DNA from: Antedon mediterranea
Taxonomy: Eukaryota > Echinodermata > Crinoidea > Comatulida > Antedonidae
Length of the DNA stretch: 64,000 bases
Direction: 5' to 3'
NCBI RefSeq assembly: GCF_964355755.1
Contig: NC_092680.1
Span: 13,119,001-13,183,000 of the forward strand
Shown here: positions 44,701 through 56,535 of the stretch, piece after piece
How positions within the stretch are numbered: position 1 is the stretch's first letter
How the letters are laid out: each line of letters starts with the position of its first letter
Made by a program: the position numbers and the translations under genes
Notes under the pieces: generated by a model
The model's input: only the letters and a program-made list of their open reading frames with translations
The model's database searches: none
Told to the model about the DNA's origin: nothing

Positions 44701-46205
44701 CATTGTGAAAAGGCATTTAGGGCCAGCCAGGGAGTAATTCCTCACTACAGTTGTATTTAAATATTGACACCATTGTACTTTACATGTACCGTACATGTTT
44801 TACTCCTGTGTGTCAAGATAGCTACAATTAAGAACACATCCTTATTTGAATACCACTGAGTAAGGAGTGGACTTTTTAAAGATCCCATGCTTAGTTTAAT
44901 TACGACTGTACCAACTCTCTCCCGAGTGCTGGCATTGATAGGTAAGTGCTTTTGAGCAGTTGTTTAGTTATATTTACGTGAATGTGCACATGAGTGCAAG
45001 ATCGTACAGAGTAATCTAAGTTATTTGTTTATATGATAATGAAAGTATATTTAAAGCTAAAATTACATATAGTATTGAAAAATTACTTTTCGATCAGACC
45101 TAAAAGCTTGTTCATAGATACAATTTCAACTGATACGGTATACATATGAAAGTAAAACTATTGAGCTTTTGTAGTTGAATTCTTTTTAGTTTTATCCCTA
45201 TTTTTCCTGCATATTGGAAATTTTGTAAAATATTTCAGATGAAAAATACTCTTCTGTGATTGGTTAATGTATTGAAGCATTTTTATTACTGAAACAATAC
45301 TTATAAATCAAGTGAGTCAGTCTAATTGAATAATTTCGACGTGTCGAACTTCTTTAAGCAATCTCGTTCGAGTCAACGTAGTGGATAAAGACAATAAAAC
45401 ATGCCTAATGGCTACTTAAATGACAAATTATGACTGATATCTTTGCAAATTTTAAACAAACAGAATGATAATAGAAAGAGTAGAAGTTCCAATAACAAAA
45501 TAAACAATAGGCATTTTCCGTAAATGCAAATTCATTCCTTTTGAATTTACCCCGCAAGACCACGCGCAACGCAAGCAATTTGGCCAATAACAAGAGGCAG
45601 TTCAAATTACTTGTATTACATTGCCTTCCCTTGGGTATCGTGTACATAACTGAATAATATTATTTTAATCATAAGTTAATTTAAGAAGAAATTAAAAGTT
45701 ACGTACCTACACATAATGAATTGGGAAACGTTATCTAATAACATTTTGTTGCTGCTTGTCGACTCATTAACAGTATGGATTCGTCACATTATATGTAAAT
45801 ACATTCTGAAAAAAAAATATATCAGGTTTACTTGCATTGACATAAACAACATGTTGAGATGTAATGATTTATCCAACTATATGATAAAACAACTGGCAAG
45901 ACTTTGTGTTCAGATTGATTGATTTATGTTCACATTTACAATGGTCATCGAATCGTTTATTGAAATGACTTGATGATCTTCTTTCACTCTCACTAACATT
46001 ACATCCGGGTTATCTTTAGTTTGCACACAGACTACATGTTTCGCACACTATACAGCTTGGTTCTCACTAGAGGCGCAACGCAACGAAAACCTTAGTGAGT
46101 TGACCAATCACAACTATTCGGATGATTCATCGCGTTGGGATTGGTCAAATCACTTGCGGCGAGCTTACATCTTTGGGCTACTTCAAATTAAATCAAATTC
46201 AACTT
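41761..46205. other. Intergenic, no gene recognised
   Basis: Long AT-rich stretch. A diverged two-copy direct repeat (TTTCTTCTCTGGATCCTGTCGAGA at 43489 and TTTCTTTTCTGGGTCCTGTCGAGA at 43679, each followed by TTAAAGTCTT) is the only clear structure. The motif CGCAACGCAA occurs at 45557 and 46074 near AATTTGGCCAATA or GATTGGTCAA segments, probably ends of one miniature element. Open frames here are short. Confidence 0.45.
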
Positions 46206-46209
46206 TATT

Positions 46210-46360
46210 TGACTCCTAAACCCTTCCGATTAACTACTATTTTTTCTTTAATTTGGTTTTTTTTTTCAGATCCATTTTTTTTGTGTCAAAATTAATAACT
46301 ATTATGAGACAATGATACTCAACAAAAACGAGTATTTTCAGGGAATAATACATCTTCCAA
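46210..46360. mobile_element. MITE family A right-end fragment
   Basis: ATTAATAACTATTATGAGACA and CAGGGAATAATACATCTTCC resemble the right part of family A, with mutated terminal repeat. Only this end is recognisable. Confidence 0.4.
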
Positions 46361-46882
46361 TAATATATCTTTTTAATGAAGTTTTGTAAAACACTGTATA
46401 TTAGCAGCCAAATTTCAGATTGAGATGATGCAATAACCTCTTGTTGAGTTGGAATTGTATAATAGAGAAATTAATATCGACCATTATATTAACGCAACAA
46501 AGATGTCATTATGCCTACGTAAACTTTGTTATTCTTATACATGATGACGTAAAGTGACGTAACGTATTTAGGTCCCTTTGGTATAGTATACATCACAGCA
46601 CGGTATGTTCCAATACTTTTTGTACAACGTAGTACAAATTACCGATGCAGGGATTTCTGAGAAATACTTATACTATTCAAGGTATTCAAGGTATAATTAT
46701 GTATGGTTTATTTAATTTAGAATAATCTAGTGTTTTGAGGAGACCTGAACCACCATTGCGACAAACGAACAGTGAACACATTCCACAGGGATATAGGCCT
46801 AGACGTAAGCCTAAGAGCCTCTCTAATGAATTACCGCAGCTAAGGTGAATATTCGCTGCTTAATCAAACGACAAAAAAAATG

Positions 46883-47075
46883 GGTTTAACCGCTTGCGTT
46901 CAACCGCTTGCGTTCAAACACGTCCGTTCAACCGCTTGCGTTCAAACACGTGCGTTCAGACACTTGCGTTCAATCACTTTGCGTTCAAACACGTGCGTTC
47001 AAACGCTTGCCTTCAACCACTTGCGTTCAATCACGTGCGTTCAAACGCTTGCGTTCAAACGCTTGCGTTCAAACA
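46883..47075. repeat. 14-bp minisatellite, about 13 units
   Basis: Units of ACCGCTTGCGTTCA and ACACGTGCGTTCA-type variants run head to tail. Because 14 is not a multiple of three and the unit has no stop codon in any frame, all three plus-strand frames stay open and encode the same 14-residue repeat (TACVQPLAFKHVRS-like). This is a by-product of the repeat, not evidence of a protein. Confidence 0.9.
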
Positions 47076-47275
47076 ACACTTTTAGACATTAAGCATGCAC
47101 ACATTTGCGTCAATTTTGTTATTCTGATTTTGGAAATGCAAATTTACTCCATCGAACATTTTTTTCAGGTGGTATCTCCCGTATGTAAATTACTTAATTC
47201 AGTACTCTTTGTATAATAAAGAATTACAGAAGTGTGCATAATAATCATTATCATGTTATCACGTAAATTGAACCA

Positions 47276-47353
47276 GCGACTAACTACACACGTTTATAAC
47301 ATGTAAATACGTTAGCGACTAACTACACACGTTCATAACATGTAAATACGTTA
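47276..47353. repeat. 39-bp direct repeat, two copies
   Basis: GCGACTAACTACACACGTTT and the following ATAACATGTAAATACGTTA occur twice in a row with one substitution. Confidence 0.85.
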
Positions 47354-47511
47354 TTCTTAGAATGCATAGTTTAAATAAAAGCATACCGTAGCCAATAAGC
47401 AAAGTAAAAGATTCGCGACAGATGACATGAGGTAGGTCGGTGATGATGACATCGTATTGGCTCAAACCAATGACGTCATTATACATATAAAGAAATTATG
47501 TAGCTCAACTG

Positions 47512-47733
47512 TTAAAGATTGTCCCCTGAAAAAAGATTATTAACAACATTCGTGTTGAATATGCCATTTTAATGCAACATAATAATTATCCACTTTGGCC
47601 AAAAATTGGATTGAAAAAAAATGTATTTAACTGAAAAAAAGATGGTCAAATTGGCTGCCAACAACAATAACATATTCAAAGTCTGATTTAATTAATCTTC
47701 ATTTTCCATGTTTTGGGGGACAATACATCTTTA
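47512..47733. mobile_element. MITE family A, short form (copy 6)
   Basis: Ends GTTAAAGATTGTCCCCTGAA (with three bases lost from the repeat) and GGGGGACAATACATCTTTAA. It is about 222 bp, the shortest copy, and lacks part of the interior. Confidence 0.78.
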
Positions 47734-48956
47734 ATATTAGGTTTATTGTGTGTATTTCCCAATCATTATAATATATTATTTAATTTATTAATTTTTCTTG
47801 ATATGAAACAACATTTACTATATATACGCTGTCGTTCTGTGTTATTTCCATGTGTATAACCACGAAAATTGAAAATTGTATTAAAATAAATTATTTCTGT
47901 ACTAACACTGAATATTTAGGTTTAACAATAACATGGTAATGAGCAATAATAATTGTGTGAGTGTAGAGAACGCTGGAAGCAATGTGCTTTATTAAATGCT
48001 GTAATTGCGGCCTTGTAGAAAAACAATAATCGTAGACTTGATTAAACTTCTCTCTCTCTTCGGAATAGAATTAAAGCAATTTCATTAAGAACGTCTTGAA
48101 ATTAGTAGTTTGAAATGTTAGCCCATGATGTCAAACGCATTCATTAAGAAGTGTGGATAAACTATGGGTTAATTGAACATTTTATGTCCATGTTTTTGAC
48201 AGCTAGATTACAAGTTTTCTCAATGAAAAAAAATAAATGAGATAGCAATAGTTATGAATCATAATGTTATGAAAGAGTACTAACAGTATAATGTTTCCGT
48301 GATACAGTGAACATGTTCGTCACATATGTTACAGTGTACTTAATTAGGATGATTATGTTGAATACGATGATTAAATAGGTACATTTAGCATTAAATCTGT
48401 AAGAAGAATTTCTATTATTATTTTATATGTAATGAACAAATAAAGAGTTTCAGTATTTCAGTAGTATCTATATATAAATTTATTCAATAAATTAATGGAG
48501 AAGGTTAAGCGACATACAATTATATATGCCTACTTTGAACAACGAACTCTCGTGCAATATGTCAATACACTTTAATAACATTTAAATATTACAATGCTCT
48601 ATAATTAGAAATTGTTTGAAGTACTATAGCCAACAATTATGTGTTGATAAATAATATCAAGGCTGCTAATGATGAATACCATAATCATGACGTCATTTAA
48701 ATAATATTTTCTATTGTACATTATAGGTCAGATATTATTATAAATAATAATAATAACATCTTTATGAGGAGGAGGCTCGTTAACAACAAAATGTGTTCTT
48801 CCACGAGGCCGTATGAAAGAAATAAAACTATCACGACTATTAAAATTATGAACAAACAAGAAAATCATACATTAAAAAAAGAAAAAAAGTATATAAAATG
48901 TATTTTAATGAATTAATAGATTTTCTAGTTAATAGATAAATTTAAAACAGAAAAAT
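47734..48956. other. Intergenic, no gene recognised
   Basis: AT-rich, with short AATAATAATAA runs near 48740. Nothing coding or structured was recognised. Confidence 0.45.
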
Positions 48957-49304
48957 CTAAACAATTATAATTATATTATGAATATATATTATGATTCGAA
49001 GTTTTAACGTTTTAATACTAATACATAATATCAGCGACAGGCTTTTTTTTCCTGTACATACGGTAACATTAAACACAACAGGCGCACAACAAGCATTCGT
49101 CGTAAGACGTAAAATTATGCTTGTCATATAAAATGCAATCTTAATACGGAGCAATGCTTTCAACATCCAGCGAGGGTAATTAAGAATTGCGACGATATCC
49201 ATTCGCTTGGTTCGTAGCGTTAAACATAATCGAATCTTTTGCTTAATCTTAAAGTAAATCGTGCGCAGATGGTATGTAATTAATTCAGCCATTTCGATAT
49301 GCAA
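48957..49304 (-). other. Unassigned 115-codon open frame in balanced-composition DNA
   Basis: The frame starts MHIEMAELITYHLRTI and is rich in K, R, I and L. The underlying DNA (49050-49310) is less AT-rich and less repetitive than its surroundings. I recognise no domain. It could be a gene, an exon or a conserved regulatory block; no splice borders decide the matter. Confidence 0.22.
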
Positions 49305-52270
49305 TTTGGCGCAAACTGTGAACCGTTTTAACGTCTTTGTTGTGTGTATAAGATTCTAATATTCTAACAAAATTCTTATATTATTATGCATTTTTCATTA
49401 CATTAACTACGTTGATTTTCTATTACAAAAATTGTTGTGTGCGAGTGAACAATTTTATTTTAAGTTAAACATAATCTTACATAGTAAGATTCTAATTTGT
49501 TTTTCTGGCTTAAAAATTATGTTGTATGAGCAGACAATTGTATAGAGTTCAAAAGTTCATTGTTGTAAAATCACATTTAATTTCGAGTTAAACTAAAGAT
49601 GTCGCATTGACGTTCAATAAGAGATGGTAGATGAGGTTGTGAGCTAGGATTTTATATTAATTAAAATCACATAATAATAGGCAAATGTTGTTCAATGAAT
49701 TTCAGAGTGTTTGTGCGTGTTTTTTATTTTGGTATGCCTAAGTTTTGCAGCCTGACCATTGATTTGAATTCGAAGCCCCATTCAAAAATCAAAATATAAT
49801 TACGAGTAATACGAATAGGCATAAGCATGATAAACTATAAAATAGTAGGATTTTGGATGCGTATAAAAAAGTGGGAAAATATATAATTATGACTCCTTTC
49901 ACACTAGAATACAATTTATTTCCCTAAATTACACCATTTCAATTCTGCTAAATTCTATCTTTGTTTTATTAAAATAATCCATTTTTTCATTTATTGTTTT
50001 TCATACGCAATCAAATCTCTTTCAATTTCTCACACTATAATATATTTATAAGTGTAGGCTATTGGAGATGGAAAAAGAAGCCGCTGGGCAACCCATAAGT
50101 ATTCGGAATTAACCCGATTTTATATACTTAATAATCGGGTAATGTACCAACTGAATTTTTTCTGAATATTTACATTTTAAAGTTTGATAATAACACTCTA
50201 ATATTCCAATAGTTTTAACTGATATATAATTTGTTTCCTTGCTTTTAGTAGTAGCCATAATTGCAATTTGTTTGTCATTTAATTATTGTTGCCTCCTCTT
50301 AGTAGTAAAACTTGAGGTCGCTGTTAGATGGGAAAAAAATAAATAAAATAATGTGACATATTGAAAATTACATTTATATATTACAATGATGATGGCAAAA
50401 TACCTTTAAAGGAATTAGTTAATTAATGTCCAAGTTATTTTTGCCATTGTTTGAAAATATGTTTAGCGTAACATTGTATCCTATATTAAAGATGCTGTAG
50501 GCATATAACGATAAATAGGAAACACATCACATTTATGTACTAAAGGTCTATCCCTAAAATGTCTTGAAGGCTCAATAATAGTCACATTGTTTTGGGTGTT
50601 CTTCAAAATTGAATATAAAGAAACCTTTTATATTGAAATTGTTAATCGTTAATACAGTAAATGTTAAAATTCAAATATGTATTAGAAAAAAAATCGCATA
50701 CTCAAATATAAGCTTGACGCTTCGTCAATAATGATGTAGATTAGGCCTACCTACTGTGAGTCTTATTATTTAACAATGTTTCTAGTAAAGCTTACCTTCA
50801 AGAATCTTTCAGTTTCCTCGTTAATCGTCTGATTAAAACAAATTGTCAAAAATATGAACAATAATATCTAAAAACTCATGCTTATAAGTCCTTAACAAGG
50901 AGTACGCGTACTCTGGAGCCAATAGTTAGTGTATACATCTTATACAGTGGGGGCACCTTGCCTCCTTCACATATCTCGAACGACTGATGACCAGAAACTC
51001 TCTACGTCTTAATATAGCAAAGACAATCAGTGCAGCAAGCCAGAAAATGATATGAACTTAGTCAATTACGGCTACTGCGCACACAAACAAAGATTCGTAT
51101 TAAGACGATTGTCCCAACTCACCATCCATGAAATAAGATGAACTGCGCCATCCCTGATTTAATTGTTTAAATTAATTACTAATAAGGCAAGTCCATGAGA
51201 AAAAAATCACTTGATTAATAAAACAATAGCCAGCTATAGTTTCAAGTAGGAGACTTATAGCAGATCGAATTCTCACGCCGTATATCACAAAAATATTAAG
51301 AAAGTAAATAGTAGTACACGTTATTGTCAACCAAAAGCAACACAAATACAACATCAGCTGGGCAGGTGGTATAAGTGTGGAAATTATCAATTGCGTAAGA
51401 TGTATACATTGCTATTTTCAATAGTACTGTGTATTATAACGTGATGTTGTCACGTGATCTTTAAGGCGTTTAAATCCATTCGTATGTAAGAACTGGTGAA
51501 GCATTCTAAAATTGAAAAACAACCGACCAAAATGCGGAGTGATAAAATTAGCAGATTTTGTTATTATCCTTGGTTAATTTTGTTGTCTGACTTCATTCAT
51601 TGAGAGATGAAAAGGATTGTATTTTAGTGTTGTTATTGAGTTGACTATCAACACAATTAATCACAGACTCATATCCAAGTCTCAAAAGAAGGAATAATTA
51701 TGACTTTGTTGAGAGAATACGTGTTAATGTTCTATTTTAAATAGACAGGTTTATTGAGAATTTATATCATTCGAAAAATGCATGTTTACTGTTGTTTGAA
51801 GTCTATTAATCTTATACAGATTATTTATACAAAAGTAAATTAAAATCAGTACGGTATTGATTAAGTTAACAAGACAATACTGTGAGTTTATGATGCTCAA
51901 TTCTTCCACAATGATAGGTCTACATAGCAGCAGGGCAGTGATAAGTCACAAGGGAAGTATTTTTGACGATTTTTATTTTATTTAATTTTAATTTTAAACA
52001 TATTTATACAGGATAAAAATCACCTGTTTTACATATGGTCCTGTTTTTAGAAAATAGAAGGTTAAAACGTACATAAACAATTCTTTAAAACATGTAAGTC
52101 AAACATATATGTAAATTTATGATAAAAGGAATGAAAATACAACAAGAATAAAACAAATTTGTAGGATCTAAGTAAAAGAAAAATTAATCCGTTTTCTATT
52201 TTTGTTCATGGAACGTGTCGAACGTTAGACTATTTTCTTAGAAACACATTTCTACGTGTAACCATTAAAG
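49305..52270. other. Intergenic; possible decayed membrane-protein frame at 50935-51390 (-)
   Basis: On the minus strand between 51390 and 50935 one frame carries two hydrophobic stretches (LYLCCFWLTITCTTIYFLNI and IIFWLAALIVFAI, the latter followed by LRRREFLVISRSRYVKEARC) interrupted by three stops. No family was recognised. A SINE tail fragment lies at 49826-49870. Otherwise nothing. Confidence 0.3.
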
Positions 52271-52273
52271 TGT

Positions 52274-52416
52274 TAAGCTCTGTCTATAAAATCAAACTGG
52301 TTTGACAAAAAAGGTGTGTGTACCCAAATTTGGTAGTGATATGCCCAAATATGGTAGTGATATGACATCCATATATGGGCACCTCACATTTCGTTTTATA
52401 ATGTAGACAGAGCTTT
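52274..52416. mobile_element. MITE family B (copy 4), inverted
   Basis: Ends TAAGCTCTGTCTATAAAATC and TTATAATGTAGACAGAGCTTT. The centre is reversed relative to copies 1-3, with AAATATGGTAGTGATATGAC and CATATATGGGCACCTCACA. Confidence 0.85.
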
Positions 52417-52589
52417 AAACAAATATAATAATATGTCTTTATGATTGTTTTATTTTTATTTGTAGGTCCTTTTTACAATTGCCTCGTATTAATAAAGATA
52501 TATTGAATTGAAATTGGTGTAGGCATAATTGTATATAACTTTTCAGGTCAATGAAATTTCAACAGATTTTTATTACGCTCTGGACTTAA

Positions 52590-52630
52590 ACATTCATTTG
52601 TGCACGCTCAGAACTATATGAGCATGCGCA
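52590..52630. repeat. Palindrome-like GCACGCTCAGA...TGAGCATGCGCA motif
   Basis: TGCACGCTCAGAACTATATGAGCATGCGCAG: the outer TGCGC-type ends and CTCA/TGAG cores are inverse to each other. The same motif appears at 56416-56450 and 56492-56530. It contains GCATGCGCA, which resembles an NRF-1 site. Confidence 0.5.
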
Positions 52631-54189
52631 GAAACGACGAAAAGTCCCTATCAGAACAGAGCCCTTTTTTTCTGAAAACTGTGTTTCAGTCATATAATAT
52701 TACTGGTATTTATTTCATACAAAATTATAGAATAAAGCCAACTTACCCTTAGTTTTTACTCTTTGTATTTCAAATTAAACCTAACAGATGTACGTAACTA
52801 TATCATTGTCCTAATTATTCTATTAAATTTGTTTGATTAATAATTAAATTATTTCGAAGGTATTATGTTAGAGTTTAGGAATGGTTAATTAATTTGCATG
52901 TCCACGTAAAGCACCGTCTTTGTTCTGTACCAACCTACTCTGTATCGTAACTCAATCTTCTAAGCCAATTAAGTACGGAGGTACTTAGATTTTCGACTTA
53001 AAACGTATATGCAGCAAGAAGGTCGAAACATTCGAATGCGTACTTAGTTATGAAACTTGAATACGGGTCAAAAGTCGTGAATAATTATTATTGTTTAATA
53101 GGTAGCCTAAATCTTGTAGTAGACCTGAGCAATAGTTAGGTTGGTGAACTGAGGCATATATCTGAAGGTATTTAACATTAGTGTTTAATTTTATAGCCAA
53201 TATGCATCCTCGGAGCACCATTTAATACACTTTTTTAAACGCATAGCTCTATAAGTATTACTTTAGTGCACGTTAAAGAGGCACTTTCCTTATATAAATC
53301 CGAAATATATTGAAAAATGAAAAAAAATCAATAATTTGAAAAACCTAGTTAAGTAAGCCTAGTAAAAAAAAATCTGTATCGTTCGATTTTCAGATTCTCA
53401 AAACCGAATTTCTCAATTTATATAGTAAATTAGTTAATCTATCCATATGTCAATTTCTCTGCAACTTATTTTATTGGCTGTTGGGAAAATCTTGGAATGA
53501 ACTTTGCCTTCTACAAAAATGAATATCAATTCACGCCAAAACATTTATAGATCATAAACAACAAACAAATAAAAACATTACAAATTATAAAAGTCCAAAT
53601 ACTTAGGGTTTGTGACTAAGAATGAATGTTAAGATGGGCAGTTTTCTGAATGATTAATACCACTTTACTGTGTTGACACAGCCAGGACTATCTAATCGAC
53701 CATACAAAAATCTATAATGCAATGTGTATCATGTTTTCGTTTTAGATTCATCTTTCCTCATGAGTATAAAAAAATAACATAAACCGAAGACACCTTCACA
53801 GCGCCAATGATTACAAAATCGATTTTTCAAAGAGTTACGAAATTCCAAAATGGTTTTTTTCCAAAATATCTCGTGTGAATTACTTATTCTTTAATAACTT
53901 TTTTGATAAAAGTAACAACTCTAATCCACCTCTCTGTTTCTGTACTAAACTAGACAAACAATTGAATAAATGACACAAAATAGGCCATATTTCTCATATC
54001 AAACAATGTGCTTATAATAATATAAAGTGCAAACAAAAACAATTTCTTTCTAAAACTAGTAAGAAAAAGAGTGGTTTCTACTCGCATCCCTTTCAATGCG
54101 TCTGGTTTTTTTTTCATAATTAGTGTGCTATGCTTTTGCTGGAGAGATACTAAGATTATTGTAATGCTGCGTGACCTTTTGTGACCTAC
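52631..54189. other. Intergenic or intronic, no gene recognised
   Basis: AT-rich. If 54190-54363 is a true exon, this region downstream of it on the minus strand would be intron. No partner exon was found in it. Confidence 0.4.
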
Positions 54190-54363
54190 CTTCCAGTTAT
54201 TGTCGTTTGTCGGGTGCCCATTTAATCTCATTTGTATACGTATAAGCTTATTGGAAACATTTACAATACTTTCAACGGATTCACTTTGGACGAAGAAATC
54301 AATTTCAAACTTTAATGGCTCCTTGCACTCTAAAAAGCGCAATGCATTATGGATAATTGTGAT
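54190..54363 (-). CDS. Probable internal exon of an unassigned gene, minus strand
   Basis: The minus strand shows an acceptor (ACTTTACGCTGCAG) at 54364 and a donor (GAAG|GTAGGT) at 54190, bounding exactly 58 codons with phase 0 at both ends. The peptide starts ITIIHNALRFLECKEPLKFE, continues DFFVQSESVESIVNV and ends IQMRLNGHPTNDNNWK. Its amino-acid make-up and codon pattern look like normal soluble protein, unlike other frames in this AT-rich region. I do not recognise the family. Neighbouring exons were not found, so it may belong to a gene with long introns or be a stray or pseudogene exon. Confidence 0.45.
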
Positions 54364-54497
54364 CTGCAGCGTAAAGTGTTAATTTGCAATGGCGTTAGGG
54401 AAATGCTAGCAAGAAAATATTCCATATCTTAAAATCAAATTCATTGATATTTAAGTTGGAGGGAAAATGGAGGAAAATAATTAAAAATAGGTGACTA

Positions 54498-54811
54498 TTA
54501 AAGATTTATTGTCCTTTGGAAAAAATGATTTTTTGTTGTTAAATGTGCCATTTTAATGTCACTTTTAATAGAAATTGAATCGGAAAAAAAACAACAATTA
54601 TTTACCTGAATAAATTGTAATTTAAAGCAAAAAATAATCAAAATGGGGTTTTGGTTGAATTTGCACCATTTATTTGTCATTTTATATGATAAAAACAATA
54701 TTTTTCCCGTTTTTTTTCCAACAGAAGTGATTAACTTTAGTAACACTACAAAATAACCTATTTAAAGTCTGATTTGATTAATGTTCATGTTTTTGGGGAC
54801 AATATCTTTAA
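54498..54811. mobile_element. MITE family A, short form (copy 7)
   Basis: Ends TTAAAGATTTATTGTCC and GGGGACAATATCTTTAA, each with small losses. The interior matches copies 3 and 5 (GGGTTTTGGTTGAATTTGCAC). Confidence 0.82.
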
Positions 54812-55249
54812 ACAAAATGGTATCACATTCTAAACAAGCTTTACTCTAAAATGATTTTTCACAACATTCTTTTCTCAAAAACATTCATCAACATTTTTTG
54901 CCTTTTATATCACTAAATTATCACACTTAGTCCACAACTCTTGGATCAAGATTATTGTACAATTAATTAAACTATGCATGCGTCTTTTTCCTTCACTAGA
55001 GAATCACAAATGTGTTGAGAATTTCAAGAATGTATAATCTCTTGAGAAATATTCATGAAAAAATGCTAATAAATGGAGAATCTGGTTTCAAAATATCATA
55101 TGCAACTTTACACATAAATTTGAATATATCAGGCCTATTACGAATTCACAGGTTTTAAATCATATTTAACTGAATATAGACTGAGTTATAAACCGAAAAA
55201 ACTGAAATTATTCTAAATTGTTAATTTTCACTAGTTACTTCCTTTTAAA

Positions 55250-55495
55250 AAAAATCACCATTGTGATTTCAAAGAATGTCTCCTTGAATTTTTTTTTATA
55301 ATTTAAAAAAAATTCGTAATTTAAAGGAAAATGGTCATTTTGGCTAAATTTAACCTTTATTTGTTCTCTTGTTTAAAAAAATAATTTATATTTGTTCATT
55401 TTTCTTAATGAATTGATTATATGTATTAAAACTACAAATTGGTCTAATAAAATTTATTCTTATTTATGTGTTGGATACAATACCTCTTTTTCTAT
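55250..55495. mobile_element. MITE family A, decayed copy
   Basis: GGCTAAATTTAACCTTTATTTG, TGAATTGATTATATGTATTA, and GTTGGATACAATACCTCTTT at the right correspond to the family A interior and right end. The left end is unrecognisable. Confidence 0.5.
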
Positions 55496-55635
55496 GTCAA
55501 TTTTTTTTCTATTAAAAAGAAAAACATCAAGCAAAGGTACTGTATGACCATTGCTATAAATCATCTTTATTACACAACACCCCTACTACATGATTATATT
55601 TTAGTAAAAAGACAAGCATTTTAGGTAGCGAGTGT

Positions 55636-55791
55636 AAAGCTCTGTCTACACTACCAAACTTATTGAACAAAAAAATGTGATGTGGCCATAACATATGGAC
55701 ACGATGACGTAATATCACCACCATATGATTTGGGCACATCACACTTTTGTATTTATCAAACTAGTTTTATATTGTAGACAGAACTTAAACA
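55636..55791. mobile_element. MITE family B (copy 5)
   Basis: Ends AAAGCTCTGTCTACACTACC and TATTGTAGACAGAACTT. The centre has TGTGATGTGGCCATAACATA and GGGCACATCACA. Confidence 0.82.
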
Positions 55792-56400
55792 ATATTTCTT
55801 ATTATTATTATAGGTGTTTGTCGTTTTATACCGTATGCTGTGCAACCTTTTCAATATTGTGAACTCAGTCGATTTAAACCTCCTGTACATTAAAGTAATT
55901 GTTTAAGTCTCTTGAGAGATATCTTGGACTTTTTCTATTCATCTTAATTTTATGCATGATATACAGACCCACTGTTTATTATTATCCATGGAAGATTGGG
56001 CTTAATGAAGCCTAAAGTAATTTATTAATACAATTTTTTAACCAAAGTCAATCAAAGAGCAATCCACAGGGATATCGCATCGGAAACAATTCGCTTTCAA
56101 TCGTATTTTCAACAACAGCATATTCATCAACTGAATAATGATAATCGTATCCTTAAAAATGTTGATATACATATTACCGTACGCGATAACAATGTAAAAA
56201 TGGAGAATGTCAAACTAGAATCACCAAATTTAATTTTCAAATGAAAATATCAAATATAGTTACTTATTATATATTTCTTATTATACTTTAAGCGTAGGTT
56301 TGTGAATATGGTTCATCACAACGTGCCATGCGACAACGTAGCTTTCTTGTATCAAACGTCATTCTGCGTACGGGGCCATGTCATGACGCAGCTCTTGAAT
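55792..56400. other. Intergenic, no gene recognised
   Basis: AT-rich. A 70-codon frame starts near 56302 but runs into the palindromic repeat and has no recognisable feature. Confidence 0.45.
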
Positions 56401-56409
56401 ACAGTATTA

Positions 56410-56535
56410 AAAATTTACTCTGCGCACACTCAGAATAATATGAACATGCGCACAAAAGGCGATTACGCATCTGTTGCGAATATTAAAAAGTCATTCTGCG
56501 CACGCTCAGACTAATATGAGCATGTGCAGAATAAC
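56410..56535. repeat. Two direct copies of a palindromic TGCGCAC...TGCGCA motif
   Basis: TCTGCGCACACTCAGAATAA and ATTCTGCGCACGCTCAGACT, each followed by TATGA(A/G)CATG(C/T)GCA, are about 76 bp apart. They are the same motif as at 52590. Each can fold on itself and contains NRF-1-like GCGCA half-sites. Confidence 0.55.

Noticed and set aside
46880-47216. Three overlapping plus-strand frames of 63-102 codons
   Set aside because: All arise from one stop-free 14-bp minisatellite; no start context or domain.
51061-51160. Small minus-strand exon (MAQFILFHG) with a GTGAGT donor
   Set aside because: The only downstream acceptor would give an intron of about 50 nt, far shorter than others here, and the joined product is not recognisable.
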